Positions 33,287 to 41,897 of a DNA stretch of 64,000 nucleotides are shown here, one piece after another (within the stretch, counting starts at the first letter, position 1; each line of letters begins with the position of its first letter). The notes under the pieces are model-generated. The model was given only the letters and a program-made list of their open reading frames with translations. It did not search any database and was not told the origin of the DNA. A program made the translations under genes and the position numbers. This DNA is from JBBQZO01 sp038207625 (GTDB lineage: Bacteria > Pseudomonadota > Gammaproteobacteria > Burkholderiales > Burkholderiaceae_D): positions 1 to 64,000 of the forward strand of contig JBBQZO010000034.1 of NCBI GenBank assembly GCA_038207625.1. The letters are read 5' to 3'.

Positions 33287-35020
33287 ATGCGCGCCTCCCG
33301 ATTTTTTATTTCAACGCTCAAAGAAGCGCCGTCCGACGCTGAAATCGTCAGCCATCAGTTGATGATGCGCGCCGGCATGATCAAGCGCCTCGGCTCGGGC
33401 ATCTACACCTATATGCCGACCGGTCTGCGGGTGATCCGCAAGGTCGAAGCGATCGTGCGCGACGAAATGAACAAGGCCGGCGCGATGGAACTGTTGATGC
33501 CCTTCGTGCAGCCGGCCGAGCTGTGGCAGGAAACCGGACGCTGGGACAAGTTCGGCCCCGAGATGATGCGCGTGAAAGACCGCCACGGGCGCGACTACGT
33601 GGTGCAGCCCACGTCGGAAGAGGCGATCACCGACGTGGCGCGCGCCGAGATCAAGTCCTACCGCCAGCTGCCGCTGAACTTCTACCAGATCCAGACCAAG
33701 TTCCGCGACGAGCGCCGGCCCCGTTTCGGCCTGATGCGCGGGCGCGAGTTCACCATGAAGGACGCTTACTCGTTCGACCGCGACGCCGCCGCCATGCAAG
33801 TGTCGTATCAGATCATGTTTGACGCCTACGTCAAAATTTTCACCCGCTTCGGCCTGAAGTTTCGCGCCGTGGCGGCCGACAACGGCGCCATCGGCGGCAG
33901 CGGCTCGCACGAATTCCACGTCATCGCCAGCACCGGCGAAGACGCGCTGGTGTACTGCCCGACGTCGGACTACGCGGCCAATATGGAAGCGGCCGAGGCG
34001 ATGCCGGTCAACGACACGCGCGCCGCGCCGACCCAGCAGTTGACCAAGACGTCCACGCCGGGCACCGTCAAGTGCGAGCAAGTGGCCCAGTTGCTGGGAC
34101 TGGACTTGTCGCGCACGGTGAAAACCATCGCGCTGACGGTCGAGAAAAAGGTCGGCGAGAACATCGTCATCGAAAACTGGATGCTGCTGGTACGCGGCGA
34201 CCATGAACTGAACGAAGTCAAACTGGGCAAAGTGGCCGGCCTGGCCGGTTACCGCTTCGCCAACGAAGCCGAGATCGCCGCCTGCTACGGCACCGTGCCG
34301 GGCTTTTTGGGCCCGATCGGCACCAAGCTGCCGGTGCACCTGGTGGCCGACCGCACGGTTGCCAACATGAGCGACTTCGTGTGCGGCGCCAACGACGTCG
34401 ATTTCCACTACACGGGCGCCAACTGGGGCCGCGACCTGGCCGAGCCGCTGGTGGCCGACCTGCGCAATGTCGTCGAAGGTGACGCTTCGCCGGACGGCAA
34501 AGGCCTGCTGACGATCGAGCGCGGCATCGAAGTCGGGCACGTGTTCCAGCTGGGAACCAATTACTCGGAAGCGATGAAGGCCACCTTCCTCGACGAGAAC
34601 GGCAAGCCGGCTACGCTGCACATGGGTTGCTACGGCATTGGCGTGACGCGCATCCTGGGCGCGGCGATCGAGCAGAACTTCGACGACAAGGGCATCGTCT
34701 GGCCGACCGCGATCGCGCCGTTCGAAGTGGTGCTGTGCCCGATGGGCATGGACCGCAGCGAGATGGTCAAGGACGAAACGGAAAAACTGTACACGGCGCT
34801 GCTGGCAGCGGGCGTGGACGTGATCGTTGACGACCGCGGCCTGCGTCCGGGCGCCATGTTCGCCGACTGGGAACTGATCGGCGTGCCGCATCGGGTGGTG
34901 ATCGGCGAGCGCGGCCTCAAGGAAGGCAATCTGGAATACCAGGGCCGGCGCGATGCCGCCGCCACCGCGGTGCCTCTGGATACCGTGGTCGAGTTCATCA
35001 AGGAGCGTGTGCGGTCGTGA
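33287..35020 (+). CDS. proS: Prolyl-tRNA synthetase
   Basis: Class II synthetase charging tRNA-Pro; the long bacterial form (577 residues) includes an editing (INS/YbaK-like) domain in the middle. Motif 1 with GIYTYMPTGLRV, motif 2 with FRDERRPRFGLMRGREFTMKD, the editing insertion (about residues 225-385) and motif 3 (GCYGIGVTRILGA) are all present, followed by the anticodon-binding domain. Its stop overlaps the GTG start of the next gene. The upstream region (33082-33286) is AT-rich; no single promoter stood out. Confidence 0.97.
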   Translation: MRASRFFISTLKEAPSDAEIVSHQLMMRAGMIKRLGSGIYTYMPTGLRVIRKVEAIVRDEMNKAGAMELLMPFVQPAELWQETGRWDKFGPEMMRVKDRHGRDYVVQPTSEEAITDVARAEIKSYRQLPLNFYQIQTKFRDERRPRFGLMRGREFTMKDAYSFDRDAAAMQVSYQIMFDAYVKIFTRFGLKFRAVAADNGAIGGSGSHEFHVIASTGEDALVYCPTSDYAANMEAAEAMPVNDTRAAPTQQLTKTSTPGTVKCEQVAQLLGLDLSRTVKTIALTVEKKVGENIVIENWMLLVRGDHELNEVKLGKVAGLAGYRFANEAEIAACYGTVPGFLGPIGTKLPVHLVADRTVANMSDFVCGANDVDFHYTGANWGRDLAEPLVADLRNVVEGDASPDGKGLLTIERGIEVGHVFQLGTNYSEAMKATFLDENGKPATLHMGCYGIGVTRILGAAIEQNFDDKGIVWPTAIAPFEVVLCPMGMDRSEMVKDETEKLYTALLAAGVDVIVDDRGLRPGAMFADWELIGVPHRVVIGERGLKEGNLEYQGRRDAAATAVPLDTVVEFIKERVRS

Positions 35021-35655
35021 TCGCTGTTCTTTCCCGCTGGCGTGGCGCCGGCGGCGCGCGCGCGCTGCTGCTGGCGTGTCTGTGCGCCGGCGTCTTGCCG
35101 GCCCAGGCCGGCAACCAGAAAGAGGAGGCGATGGCCGATTCGGTGCGGCTGGCTCTGTCGAATGCGATCAAGGATGCGGCGCCACCGCAGCCCCGCTTCA
35201 AGGACAGCATCGATCAGCAGCGCTACGACCAGTGGCTCAGCCAGATGTCGGAGCGGCTCAAGCGGCGCCTGCCCGATGCGCAGTCACGCACCGAGTTTCT
35301 GGCGGCCGCCTGGTACGAGGCACACCGCGCCGGGCTGGACCCGGCCATGGTGCTGGGGCTGATCCAGGTCGAGTCGGCCTATCGCAAGTACGCCGTGTCG
35401 ATCGTCGGTGCGCGCGGTTACATGCAGGTGATGCCGTTCTGGACCAAGGCAATCGGCGACAGTGACCGCAGCAAGCTGTTTCACATGCAGACCAATTTGC
35501 GTTACGGTTGTGCGATCCTGCGCATGTATGTCGACATGGAAGGGGGCAACCTGTTCCTCGCGCTGGGCCGTTACAACGGCAGTCGCGGGCGGCCCGAATA
35601 TCCGAACGCGGTGCTGTCGGCCTGGAAGAACTGGGACTTCAAACCGACCTTCTGA
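35017..35655 (+). CDS. Lytic transglycosylase (SLT domain)
   Basis: The 212-residue exported peptidoglycan lytic transglycosylase has an N-terminal signal (cleavage near AQAG) and an SLT fold with the catalytic Glu in GLIQVESAYRKYAVS, then GARGYMQVMPFW, LRYGCAILRMY and ALGRYNGSRG. The GTG start overlaps the proS stop (GTGA), so it is translated in coupling with proS. Cleaves glycan strands during wall turnover. A strong two-way terminator follows. Confidence 0.92.
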   Translation: MIAVLSRWRGAGGARALLLACLCAGVLPAQAGNQKEEAMADSVRLALSNAIKDAAPPQPRFKDSIDQQRYDQWLSQMSERLKRRLPDAQSRTEFLAAAWYEAHRAGLDPAMVLGLIQVESAYRKYAVSIVGARGYMQVMPFWTKAIGDSDRSKLFHMQTNLRYGCAILRMYVDMEGGNLFLALGRYNGSRGRPEYPNAVLSAWKNWDFKPTF

Positions 35656-35680
35656 GTCGCCAGGACGGCGCCCCAAACAA

Positions 35681-35715
35681 AAATGCCCCGCTCTGTTGAG
35701 CGGGGCATTTTTTTT
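35681..35715. terminator. Strong bidirectional terminator
   Basis: A perfect 13-base stem AAATGCCCCGCTC / GAGCGGGGCATTT with a TGTT loop is followed by a T run; A-rich bases on the other side allow use by the convergent SWIB gene as well. Confidence 0.93.
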
Positions 35716-35741
35716 GAATCGGCTGTGACGGCCGACCCGAA

Positions 35742-36125
35742 TTAGCTCAGATGATCGGAAATGAGTTTGGTCATTTCGAACATGGACACTTGGGCTTTGC
35801 CGCCGAAAACGGCTTTGAGCTTGTCGTCCGCGTTGATCATGCGGCGGTTGGCCGGATCTTGCAGGTCGAGCTTCTTGATGTAGTCCCAAACTTTCTTGGT
35901 CACTTCAGTGCGTGGCAGTGGTGCGGTGCCAACGACTGCGGACAGAACGGCGGATGGGGTCATCGCCTTCATGAATGCGGCATTTGGTTTGCGTGGCGTT
36001 GCCGGCGCTGCCGGTTTAGCGGCTTTCGCTGGCGCGGCTTTTTTTACTGCTGCAGCTGCTGGTTTAGCGGCTGCCGCTTTCTTTACTGGCGCTGCTGCTG
36101 CTGGGGTTTTTTTGGCTGTTGCCAT
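35742..36125 (-). CDS. SWIB/MDM2-domain protein
   Basis: The 127-residue protein has a basic Ala/Lys/Pro N-terminal tail (residues 1-48, with KKAAAAKPAAAAVKKAAP) and one SWIB domain (about 50-127: FMKAMTPSAVLSAVVG, VTKKVWDYIKKLDLQD, MFEMTKLISDHL). SWIB domains are best known from eukaryotic chromatin remodelers and chlamydiae; short SWIB genes also occur in betaproteobacteria. The basic tail resembles the H1-like protein at 50752, so a nucleoid-associated role is plausible. The partner is unknown. Confidence 0.88.
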   Translation of the reverse strand: MATAKKTPAAAAPVKKAAAAKPAAAAVKKAAPAKAAKPAAPATPRKPNAAFMKAMTPSAVLSAVVGTAPLPRTEVTKKVWDYIKKLDLQDPANRRMINADDKLKAVFGGKAQVSMFEMTKLISDHLS

Positions 36126-36302
36126 CTTCGAGCCTCCTTAACGAACACATGGGAAATTGCGCAATTGATCGCACGGCTTATATTGGTGGGGTTTTAGTGC
36201 GGATGCAAGTGTTTTTCGAAAAAATAGCATCGAAATACAGGGGAAAACACGCTTCCGGCCCCGCAGGGGGCGCGCCGGGCACGCCAAGGGCAAAAAAGCG
36301 TC

Positions 36303-36326
36303 AAAAAAACGGCCCCGTGCAGGGGC
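36303..36326 (-). terminator. Terminator of ffh
   Basis: On the minus strand, GCCCC-TGCAC-GGGGC runs into a seven-T tract (the A run at 36303-36309 on the plus strand). A second hairpin, CAAAACGG/CCGTTTTG (36352-36377), lies just before it. Confidence 0.65.
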
Positions 36327-36382
36327 TGCGTCGGGCTGGACGGGCGCGCGCCAAAACGGTGCGCGCGGCCCGTTTTGCAGCC

Positions 36383-37750
36383 TTAACGCATGCCCGGCAT
36401 CATGCCCTTCATGCCGCGCATCATCTTCATCATGCCGCCGCCTTTGAGCTTTTTCATCATCGCCTGCATCTGATCGTACTGGGTCAGCATGCGGTTCACG
36501 TCCTGCACCTGGACGCCGGCGCCGTTGGCGATGCGGCGCTTGCGGGTGGCCTTGATCAGCTCCGGCTTGGCCCGTTCCTGCGGCGTCATCGAGTCGATGA
36601 TGCCGCACATGCGCCGCACCTGCTTGTCGGCCTGGTCCATATTGGTGCCGCCGGCGGCCTGTTGGAACTGGGCCGGCAGCTTGTCGATCAGGTTGGCCAT
36701 GCCGCCCATTTTCTTCATCTGGCCCAGCTGGGCCTTGAAGTCGTTCATGTCGAAGCGCCCGCCGACCTTGATCTTGTTGGCCAGGTCGGCCGCCGCCTTG
36801 ACGTCGACGCCCTTGCGCGCCTCTTCAACCAGCGCCAGGATGTCGCCCATGCCCAGGATGCGGTTGGCCATGCGCTGCGGATCGAACGCCTCCAGACCGT
36901 CCAGTTTTTCGGACACGCCGGCGAACTTGATCGGCTTGCCGGTGATGTGGCGCACCGACAGCGCGGCGCCGCCGCGTGCGTCGCCGTCCAGTTTGGTGAG
37001 CACGATACCGGTCAACGGCAGTGCGTCGTTAAACGCCTTGGCGGTGTTGATGGCATCCTGACCGAGCATCGCGTCGACCACGAACAGCGTTTCGATCGGT
37101 TTCACGGCCGCATGCACGGCGGCGATTTCGAGCATCATCGCCTCGTCGATACCGAGCCGGCCGGCGGTGTCGATGATCAGCACGTCGTGGTAATGCTTTT
37201 TCGCGTAGTCGAGCGCGGCCAGCGCGATGTCGACCGGCTTGTCGGTGACTTGGGTGGGGAAGAAGTCGGCCCCGACCTGCTTGGTGACGCTTTCCAGCTG
37301 GGCGATCGCGGCCGGGCGGTACACGTCGGCCGACACGGTCAGCACTTTCTTCTTCTTTTCTTCGCGCAGGTACTTGGCCAGTTTGCCGACGGTGGTGGTT
37401 TTACCGACACCTTGCAGACCGGCCATCAGGATCACCGCCGGCGGCTGGCAGTTAAATGACAGCTGCGACGCCTCGGGCCCCAGGTCGGCACCCATGATGG
37501 CGGCCAGCTCGCGCTGCACCACGCCCACCAGCGCCTGGCCGGGGGTGAGCGAAGAAATAACGTCTTCGCCCAGCGCTTTTTCCTTGACCTTGCTGATGAA
37601 TTCGCGCACGGCCGGCAGCGCCACGTCGGCCTCGAGCAGGGCCAGGCGCACTTCGCGCAGCATCTCGGCGGTGTTCGATTCGGTCAAGCGGGCTTCGCCG
37701 CGCATGGTCTTGACGACCTTGGCCAGGCGTTGGGTTAAGTTATCTAGCAT
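36383..37750 (-). CDS. ffh: Signal recognition particle protein Ffh
   Basis: Protein part of the SRP, which with 4.5S RNA brings ribosomes making membrane proteins to FtsY. The 455-residue protein has the N-terminal helical domain (MLDNLTQRLAKVVKTM), the GTPase domain with GLQGVGKTTTVGKLAKYL, DTAGRLG and TKLDGDARGGAAL, and the methionine-rich M domain ending in MMKMMRGMKGMMPGMR. The start at 37750 is the standard one; an upstream in-frame ATG at 37816 is a shadow extension. Confidence 0.97.
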   Translation of the reverse strand: MLDNLTQRLAKVVKTMRGEARLTESNTAEMLREVRLALLEADVALPAVREFISKVKEKALGEDVISSLTPGQALVGVVQRELAAIMGADLGPEASQLSFNCQPPAVILMAGLQGVGKTTTVGKLAKYLREEKKKKVLTVSADVYRPAAIAQLESVTKQVGADFFPTQVTDKPVDIALAALDYAKKHYHDVLIIDTAGRLGIDEAMMLEIAAVHAAVKPIETLFVVDAMLGQDAINTAKAFNDALPLTGIVLTKLDGDARGGAALSVRHITGKPIKFAGVSEKLDGLEAFDPQRMANRILGMGDILALVEEARKGVDVKAAADLANKIKVGGRFDMNDFKAQLGQMKKMGGMANLIDKLPAQFQQAAGGTNMDQADKQVRRMCGIIDSMTPQERAKPELIKATRKRRIANGAGVQVQDVNRMLTQYDQMQAMMKKLKGGGMMKMMRGMKGMMPGMR

Positions 37751-38171
37751 GATGAACCTGATTAATAAGACTGCGCGATGGTCGGATGGTCCCGCGGCGG
37801 GAACCGTGGCGCTCATTTTACCCTAACGACGCCGGCCAAAGCGCGTGCCGGCGCTGCGTGTCGCGGCCAGCGCGCCGGCGCCAGCGCGATCCGCGTCCAC
37901 GCTGGCCGAGGCGACGGCGCAGCAAGGACGCGCGCCACGCCGCTGTGTGCGCTGGCAATGGCGCGCGGCGGCGCCAGCCACGCGCAGCGTCTGGCCGGTG
38001 GCCTGGCAGCGGGTGTCAATCCGGCGCCAGGCCATACAGGGATCGTCGCCATGCGCACCCATTTGCGATTTCGCAATCAAATTAATGTTTCACGCACGTT
38101 AACGCTTGGTATGATTCGCTGCATCAATACGGGCGCCCGGCCCCGGAACCGCAACAACCTTGGAGATGCAG
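37751..38171 (+). other. Gap between ffh and the ABC operon
   Basis: There are 421 bases with no convincing gene; the short frames here are GC-rich and arginine-heavy in every reading. Near the right end are a perfect palindrome (38063-38076) and a TATGAT box (38110-38115), probably the promoter of the ABC transporter operon. Confidence 0.6.
38063..38115 (+). promoter_or_regulatory. Palindrome and -10 box before the ABC transporter operon
   Basis: TTGCGA-TT-TCGCAA (38063-38076) is a perfect inverted repeat, 34 bases before TATGAT (38110-38115). The expected -35 region (GTTTCA) is weak, as in regulated promoters. A repressor or activator site is inferred. Confidence 0.4.
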
Positions 38172-39146
38172 ATGAGAACAGCAATGATCGTGCGCACGCT
38201 GGCGCTGGCGACAATGGTGGCGGCGGGCGGCGCGCAGGCGCAGGACGTGGTACGGGTCGGCAATCTGAAGTTCGCCCATTACGGTGCGATTTCCTATATC
38301 AAGGAAATCGCGCCAAAATGCGGCATCAAGGTCGAGGAACATGTGTTTGCCAAGGGCCTGGACGTGATGCAGGCCATCATCGCCGGCGAACTCGACGTGG
38401 GCGCCACCGGTTCCGAGGCGGCCATTTCGGGCCGCGCCAGCGGTGCGCCCATCTATGTGGTGGCCGGTTTTGCCAAGGGCGGCGCGCGCCTGGTGGTGCG
38501 GCCCGACCTGGCCATCAAGTCGATCAAGGATTTGAAGGGCAAGAAAGTGGGCGTCACGCGCGGCGGCATCCAGGATTTGCTGCTGCTGGCCGAGCTGCAG
38601 CAAAACGGTTTGAGCTTCTCGGACCAGCCGGGCAAGGACGTGCAACTGGTGTTTTTGTCCTACCCCGACCTGAACCAGGCGCTGTTGGGCAAGAACCTGG
38701 ACGCGATCTTGCAATCGGAGCCGCAATCGTCGCAGGCGATCAACAAGGGATACGGGGTCGAGCTGATGAAGCCGTATGACACCCCGATCGGCGAGCCGGT
38801 GCGCACCATGGTGATGACGGAGAAGTTCTATAAGGAGAAACGCGCGACGGCCGAAAAATTCATGCGCTGTTTCGTCGAAGCGACCAAGACCTTCATCGAC
38901 AGCAAGCCGACGGCCGAGAAATACGTGCGCGAGACCGTCTTCAAAGGCCAGATCAGCAAGCAGGATTTCGACGATGCGATCGGCAATTCGCCGTACACCT
39001 ACGACATCACCACCGAGCATATCCAGACCACCACCGACGTGATGGTCAAGACCGGCAGCGGGCGCATGGCCAAGCCGCCGGTGGCCAAGGACTGGGTCAA
39101 GACCGACCTGCTCGAGCAGGCCAAGAAAAGCCTGAACGTCAAGTAG
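38172..39146 (+). CDS. ABC transporter substrate-binding protein (SsuA/TauA/NMT1-like)
   Basis: The 324-residue exported binding protein has a signal peptide (cleavage near AQAQD) and an NMT1/SsuA-type fold with AGELDVGATGSEAAISG, typical of importers of sulfonates, nitrate, pyrimidines or thiamine precursors. TTGGAG lies six bases before the ATG at 38172, which decides between three close ATG/TTG codons. No sulfonate-monooxygenase gene is nearby, so the ligand cannot be fixed. First gene of the transporter operon. Confidence 0.85.
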   Translation: MRTAMIVRTLALATMVAAGGAQAQDVVRVGNLKFAHYGAISYIKEIAPKCGIKVEEHVFAKGLDVMQAIIAGELDVGATGSEAAISGRASGAPIYVVAGFAKGGARLVVRPDLAIKSIKDLKGKKVGVTRGGIQDLLLLAELQQNGLSFSDQPGKDVQLVFLSYPDLNQALLGKNLDAILQSEPQSSQAINKGYGVELMKPYDTPIGEPVRTMVMTEKFYKEKRATAEKFMRCFVEATKTFIDSKPTAEKYVRETVFKGQISKQDFDDAIGNSPYTYDITTEHIQTTTDVMVKTGSGRMAKPPVAKDWVKTDLLEQAKKSLNVK

Positions 39147-39173
39147 CACAGCGCGCACAGACACGGAGGCGGC

Positions 39174-39989
39174 ATGGGCAAGATCAACTGGCGTGACATC
39201 GGGGTGGGGCTGATCCTGCCGGCTATCGTCATCACGGCCTGGCAGGCGGCGGCGATGCTTGGCTGGGTCAATCCGCAAAAACTGCCTTCGCCGCTGGCGG
39301 TGCTGGAAAAGTGGGTCGCGTATCTGCTGCCGTTGCAGCCCTACGTGGACGGCAACTGGCTGGCCTGGTTGTTCTCCGGCGAGCTGATCGGCGACGCGCT
39401 GGGCAGCACCTACCGGGTGCTGGTCGGTTTTCTGATCGGCGCCGGGCTGGCGCTGCCGCTCGGGCTGGCGATGGGTGCCAACGAGCGCGTCTATACGTGG
39501 TGCAATCTGTCGGTGCAGGTGCTGCGCCCGATTCCGCCGATCGCCTACATCCCGCTGGCCATGCTGTGGTTCGGCCTGGGCAATCCGCCGGCCGTGTTCC
39601 TGATCGTGCTGGGGGCGTTTTTCCCGGTACTGATGAACACCATCGCCGGCGTGCGCCAGGTCGACAGCATCTATTTGCGCGCCGCGCGCAACCTGGGCGT
39701 GAGTCAGCGCACCATGTTCCTGCGCGTGATGCTGCCGGCCGCCATGCCCTACATCCTGGCCGGCGTACGGATCGGCATCGGCACCGCCTTCATCGTCGTG
39801 ATCGTCTCGGAAATGATCGCGGTCAACAACGGCTTGGGCTTTCGCATCAACGAGGCGCGCGAATATTTTTGGACCGACAAGGTCATGGCCGGCATGATTT
39901 CGATCGGCTTGATCGGACTGGCCATCGACGTCGGCATGAGCCGGATTAACAACCATCTGTTGCGCTGGCACCGCGCTCTGGAGAGCTAG
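39174..39989 (+). CDS. ABC transporter permease (SsuC/TauC family)
   Basis: The 271-residue inner-membrane permease has about six helices. The EAA-type loop is visible as YLRAARNLGVSQRTMFLRVMLPAAMPYIL and is followed by GIGTAFIVVIVSEM. It forms the pore of the importer with the ATPase encoded next and receives substrate from the binding protein encoded upstream. Spacing to the neighbours is 27 bases and 1 base, so one operon is certain. Confidence 0.9.
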   Translation: MGKINWRDIGVGLILPAIVITAWQAAAMLGWVNPQKLPSPLAVLEKWVAYLLPLQPYVDGNWLAWLFSGELIGDALGSTYRVLVGFLIGAGLALPLGLAMGANERVYTWCNLSVQVLRPIPPIAYIPLAMLWFGLGNPPAVFLIVLGAFFPVLMNTIAGVRQVDSIYLRAARNLGVSQRTMFLRVMLPAAMPYILAGVRIGIGTAFIVVIVSEMIAVNNGLGFRINEAREYFWTDKVMAGMISIGLIGLAIDVGMSRINNHLLRWHRALES

Positions 39990-39990
39990 C

Positions 39991-40788
39991 ATGAGCGCAG
40001 CACATATAAGTATTACCGGGGTCGGCAAGGTGTTCAACGCGGGCCAGCGCGAAGTTGTCGCGCTGGCCGACATCAACCTGGAAATCGACAGCGGCCAGTT
40101 CACCTGCCTGCTCGGTCCGTCCGGTTGCGGCAAGTCGACCCTGCTCAACGCGATCGCCGGTTTCGCGCTGCCCAGCAGCGGCACTATCCGCGCCGACGGC
40201 CAGCTGGTGACAAAGCCGGGGCCCGAGCGCGGCATGGTGTTCCAGGAATACGCGCTGTTTCCGTGGATGACGGTCGAGGCCAATGTCGCGTTCGGGCTGG
40301 AGATCAAGGGCATGCCCAAGGCCGAGATCGCGCAACGCGTGGGCGCGCTGCTGTCCACGCTGGGGCTGCTGGAATTTCGCGCGCGCTTTCCCAAGGATCT
40401 GTCGGGCGGCATGCGCCAGCGCGTGGCCATCGCGCGCGTGCTGGCGCTCGATTCGCCCATCCTGCTGATGGACGAGCCGTTCGGCGCACTCGACGCGCTG
40501 ACGCGGCGCAATCTGCAAGACGAGCTGCTGCGCATCTGGGCCGAGCTGAAGAAAACCGTCATCTTCGTCACCCACAGCATTGAGGAGGCGATCTACCTGG
40601 CCGACCGGATTGTCGTGATGACGTACCGCCCCGGCACCGTCAAGCGCGACCTGATGGTGGCGCTGCCGCGCCTGCGCGACCCGGCCTCGCCCGAGTTCAA
40701 CGCCCTGAAACGGGAGTTGGGCGAATTGGTGATGGAGGAGCAGCAGCGCCACCACAGCGACGAACGACGCATGGCGGCGCTCGATTGA
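39991..40788 (+). CDS. ABC transporter ATP-binding protein (SsuB/TauB family)
   Basis: The 265-residue ATPase shows Walker A GPSGCGKST, the Q-loop FQEYALFPWMTV, signature LSGGMRQRVAIAR, Walker B ILLMDEPFGALD and the H-loop VTHSIEEAIYLADR, all intact. It belongs to the nitrate/sulfonate/taurine group. It powers the permease encoded immediately upstream. Confidence 0.93.
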   Translation: MSAAHISITGVGKVFNAGQREVVALADINLEIDSGQFTCLLGPSGCGKSTLLNAIAGFALPSSGTIRADGQLVTKPGPERGMVFQEYALFPWMTVEANVAFGLEIKGMPKAEIAQRVGALLSTLGLLEFRARFPKDLSGGMRQRVAIARVLALDSPILLMDEPFGALDALTRRNLQDELLRIWAELKKTVIFVTHSIEEAIYLADRIVVMTYRPGTVKRDLMVALPRLRDPASPEFNALKRELGELVMEEQQRHHSDERRMAALD

Positions 40789-40838
40789 GCGCGCCGGCGC
40801 TTTCACATCGCCGTCCCCCGATGGTGTAAACTTCCCCT

Positions 40839-41651
40839 ATGCAGACACTCCAGATGTTCCTCTTTGTTGCCGCGGCCATGCTATACACCGCGTGCGCCCT
40901 GTTGCCGGCGCGCCGCGCCACCCTGATTGCCAGCCTATCGGCGCTGGCCTGGCTGCTGCACGGCAGCGTTTTGTGGAGCGACACCATGAGTGGCGGCGGC
41001 ATGCGGCTGGGCTTTGCGATGATGCTCTCGAGCGCGTTGTGGGTGTCGGTCGGGGTGTACTGGCTGGAAAGCCGCAACTTCGCGCTCGATGGCTTGCGCC
41101 GCATGGTGATGCCGTCGGCCGCGCTGGCGGTGCTGCTACCGGCCATCTTCCCGGGCAGCCTGGTGCCGCTGGACGGCAAGGGCAGCGCCTTTGGCTGGCA
41201 TATCGCCGTGGCGATCCTGGCCTACAGCACCTTGACGATCGCCGCTTTCCACGCGGTGCTGATGGCGCTGCAGGACGCGCGCCTGCATACGCGCGGCGCG
41301 CGCGGCGGCTGGATCGGCAACGCGCTGGACCAGTTGCCGGCGCTGCTGACGATGGAAAAACTGCTGTTTCGCCTGATCGGCTTCGGCTTCGCGCTGCTCA
41401 GTCTGACCGTCTTGTCGGGTATCGTGTTTTCCGAGCAGCTGTTCGGCAAGGCCCTCAAATGGGATCACAAGAGCGTCTTCACGCTGCTGTCCTGGGCGCT
41501 GTTCGCGGCGCTGCTGGCCGGGCGCAAATGGCGCGGCTGGCGCGGCAAGACCGCACTCAGCTTCACGTTGGCCGGCTTCACGACCTTGCTGCTGGCCTAC
41601 GTGGGCAGCCGTTTCGTGCTCGAAGTGGTGCTGCACCGGGCGCTGGCATGA
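40839..41651 (+). CDS. Cytochrome c assembly (CcsA/HemX-like) protein
   Basis: The 270-residue inner-membrane protein with about eight hydrophobic helices belongs to the CcsA/HemX family linked to haem handling. Family stretches are FGWHIAVAILAYSTLTIAAFHAVLMALQD and LKWDHKSVFTLLSWALF, with the conserved His residues. In related betaproteobacteria this gene is the divergent neighbour of ffh. Here the ABC operon lies between. Its stop overlaps the next start (ATGA). Confidence 0.85.
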   Translation: MQTLQMFLFVAAAMLYTACALLPARRATLIASLSALAWLLHGSVLWSDTMSGGGMRLGFAMMLSSALWVSVGVYWLESRNFALDGLRRMVMPSAALAVLLPAIFPGSLVPLDGKGSAFGWHIAVAILAYSTLTIAAFHAVLMALQDARLHTRGARGGWIGNALDQLPALLTMEKLLFRLIGFGFALLSLTVLSGIVFSEQLFGKALKWDHKSVFTLLSWALFAALLAGRKWRGWRGKTALSFTLAGFTTLLLAYVGSRFVLEVVLHRALA

Positions 41652-41890
41652 CGCGCCTGCTGTTTTGGATCGCGCTGGCGGTGCTGGTGGTGGCGGCGCT
41701 GCGCAGCAAGCTGCGCCAGGGGGCGGCGAAGAATTCCGCCCCGAGCGGCGCCGGGCCACGGCCCGAACGCGCGCCCGAGACGATGTGCTGCTGCGCCCAC
41801 TGCGGTGTCTATTTCCCCGCCTCCGAGGCGGTGAGCAACCGCGGGCTCGACTATTGCAGCGCGGGCCACGTCGGCTTGCCAGCCAAGTAG
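41648..41890 (+). CDS. PP0621-family small zinc-ribbon-like protein
   Basis: The 80-residue protein has one N-terminal membrane helix (residues 3-18) and a C-terminal cysteine cluster: CCCAHCG (47-53) with C70 and H74 in YCSAGH, likely a metal-binding knuckle. The PP0621 family is often found next to pilS. It is coupled to both neighbours: the start overlaps the ccsA-like stop and the gap to pilS is seven bases. Function unknown. Confidence 0.8.
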   Translation: MTRLLFWIALAVLVVAALRSKLRQGAAKNSAPSGAGPRPERAPETMCCCAHCGVYFPASEAVSNRGLDYCSAGHVGLPAK

Positions 41891-41897
41891 CGCGCCG

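Noticed and set aside
36119..37459. Long plus-strand frame opposite ffh
   Set aside because: Antisense shadow, His/Gln-rich low-information translation.
38124..40580. 818-codon minus-strand frame opposite the ABC transporter operon
   Set aside because: Shadow of three intact ABC genes; no domain in the translation.
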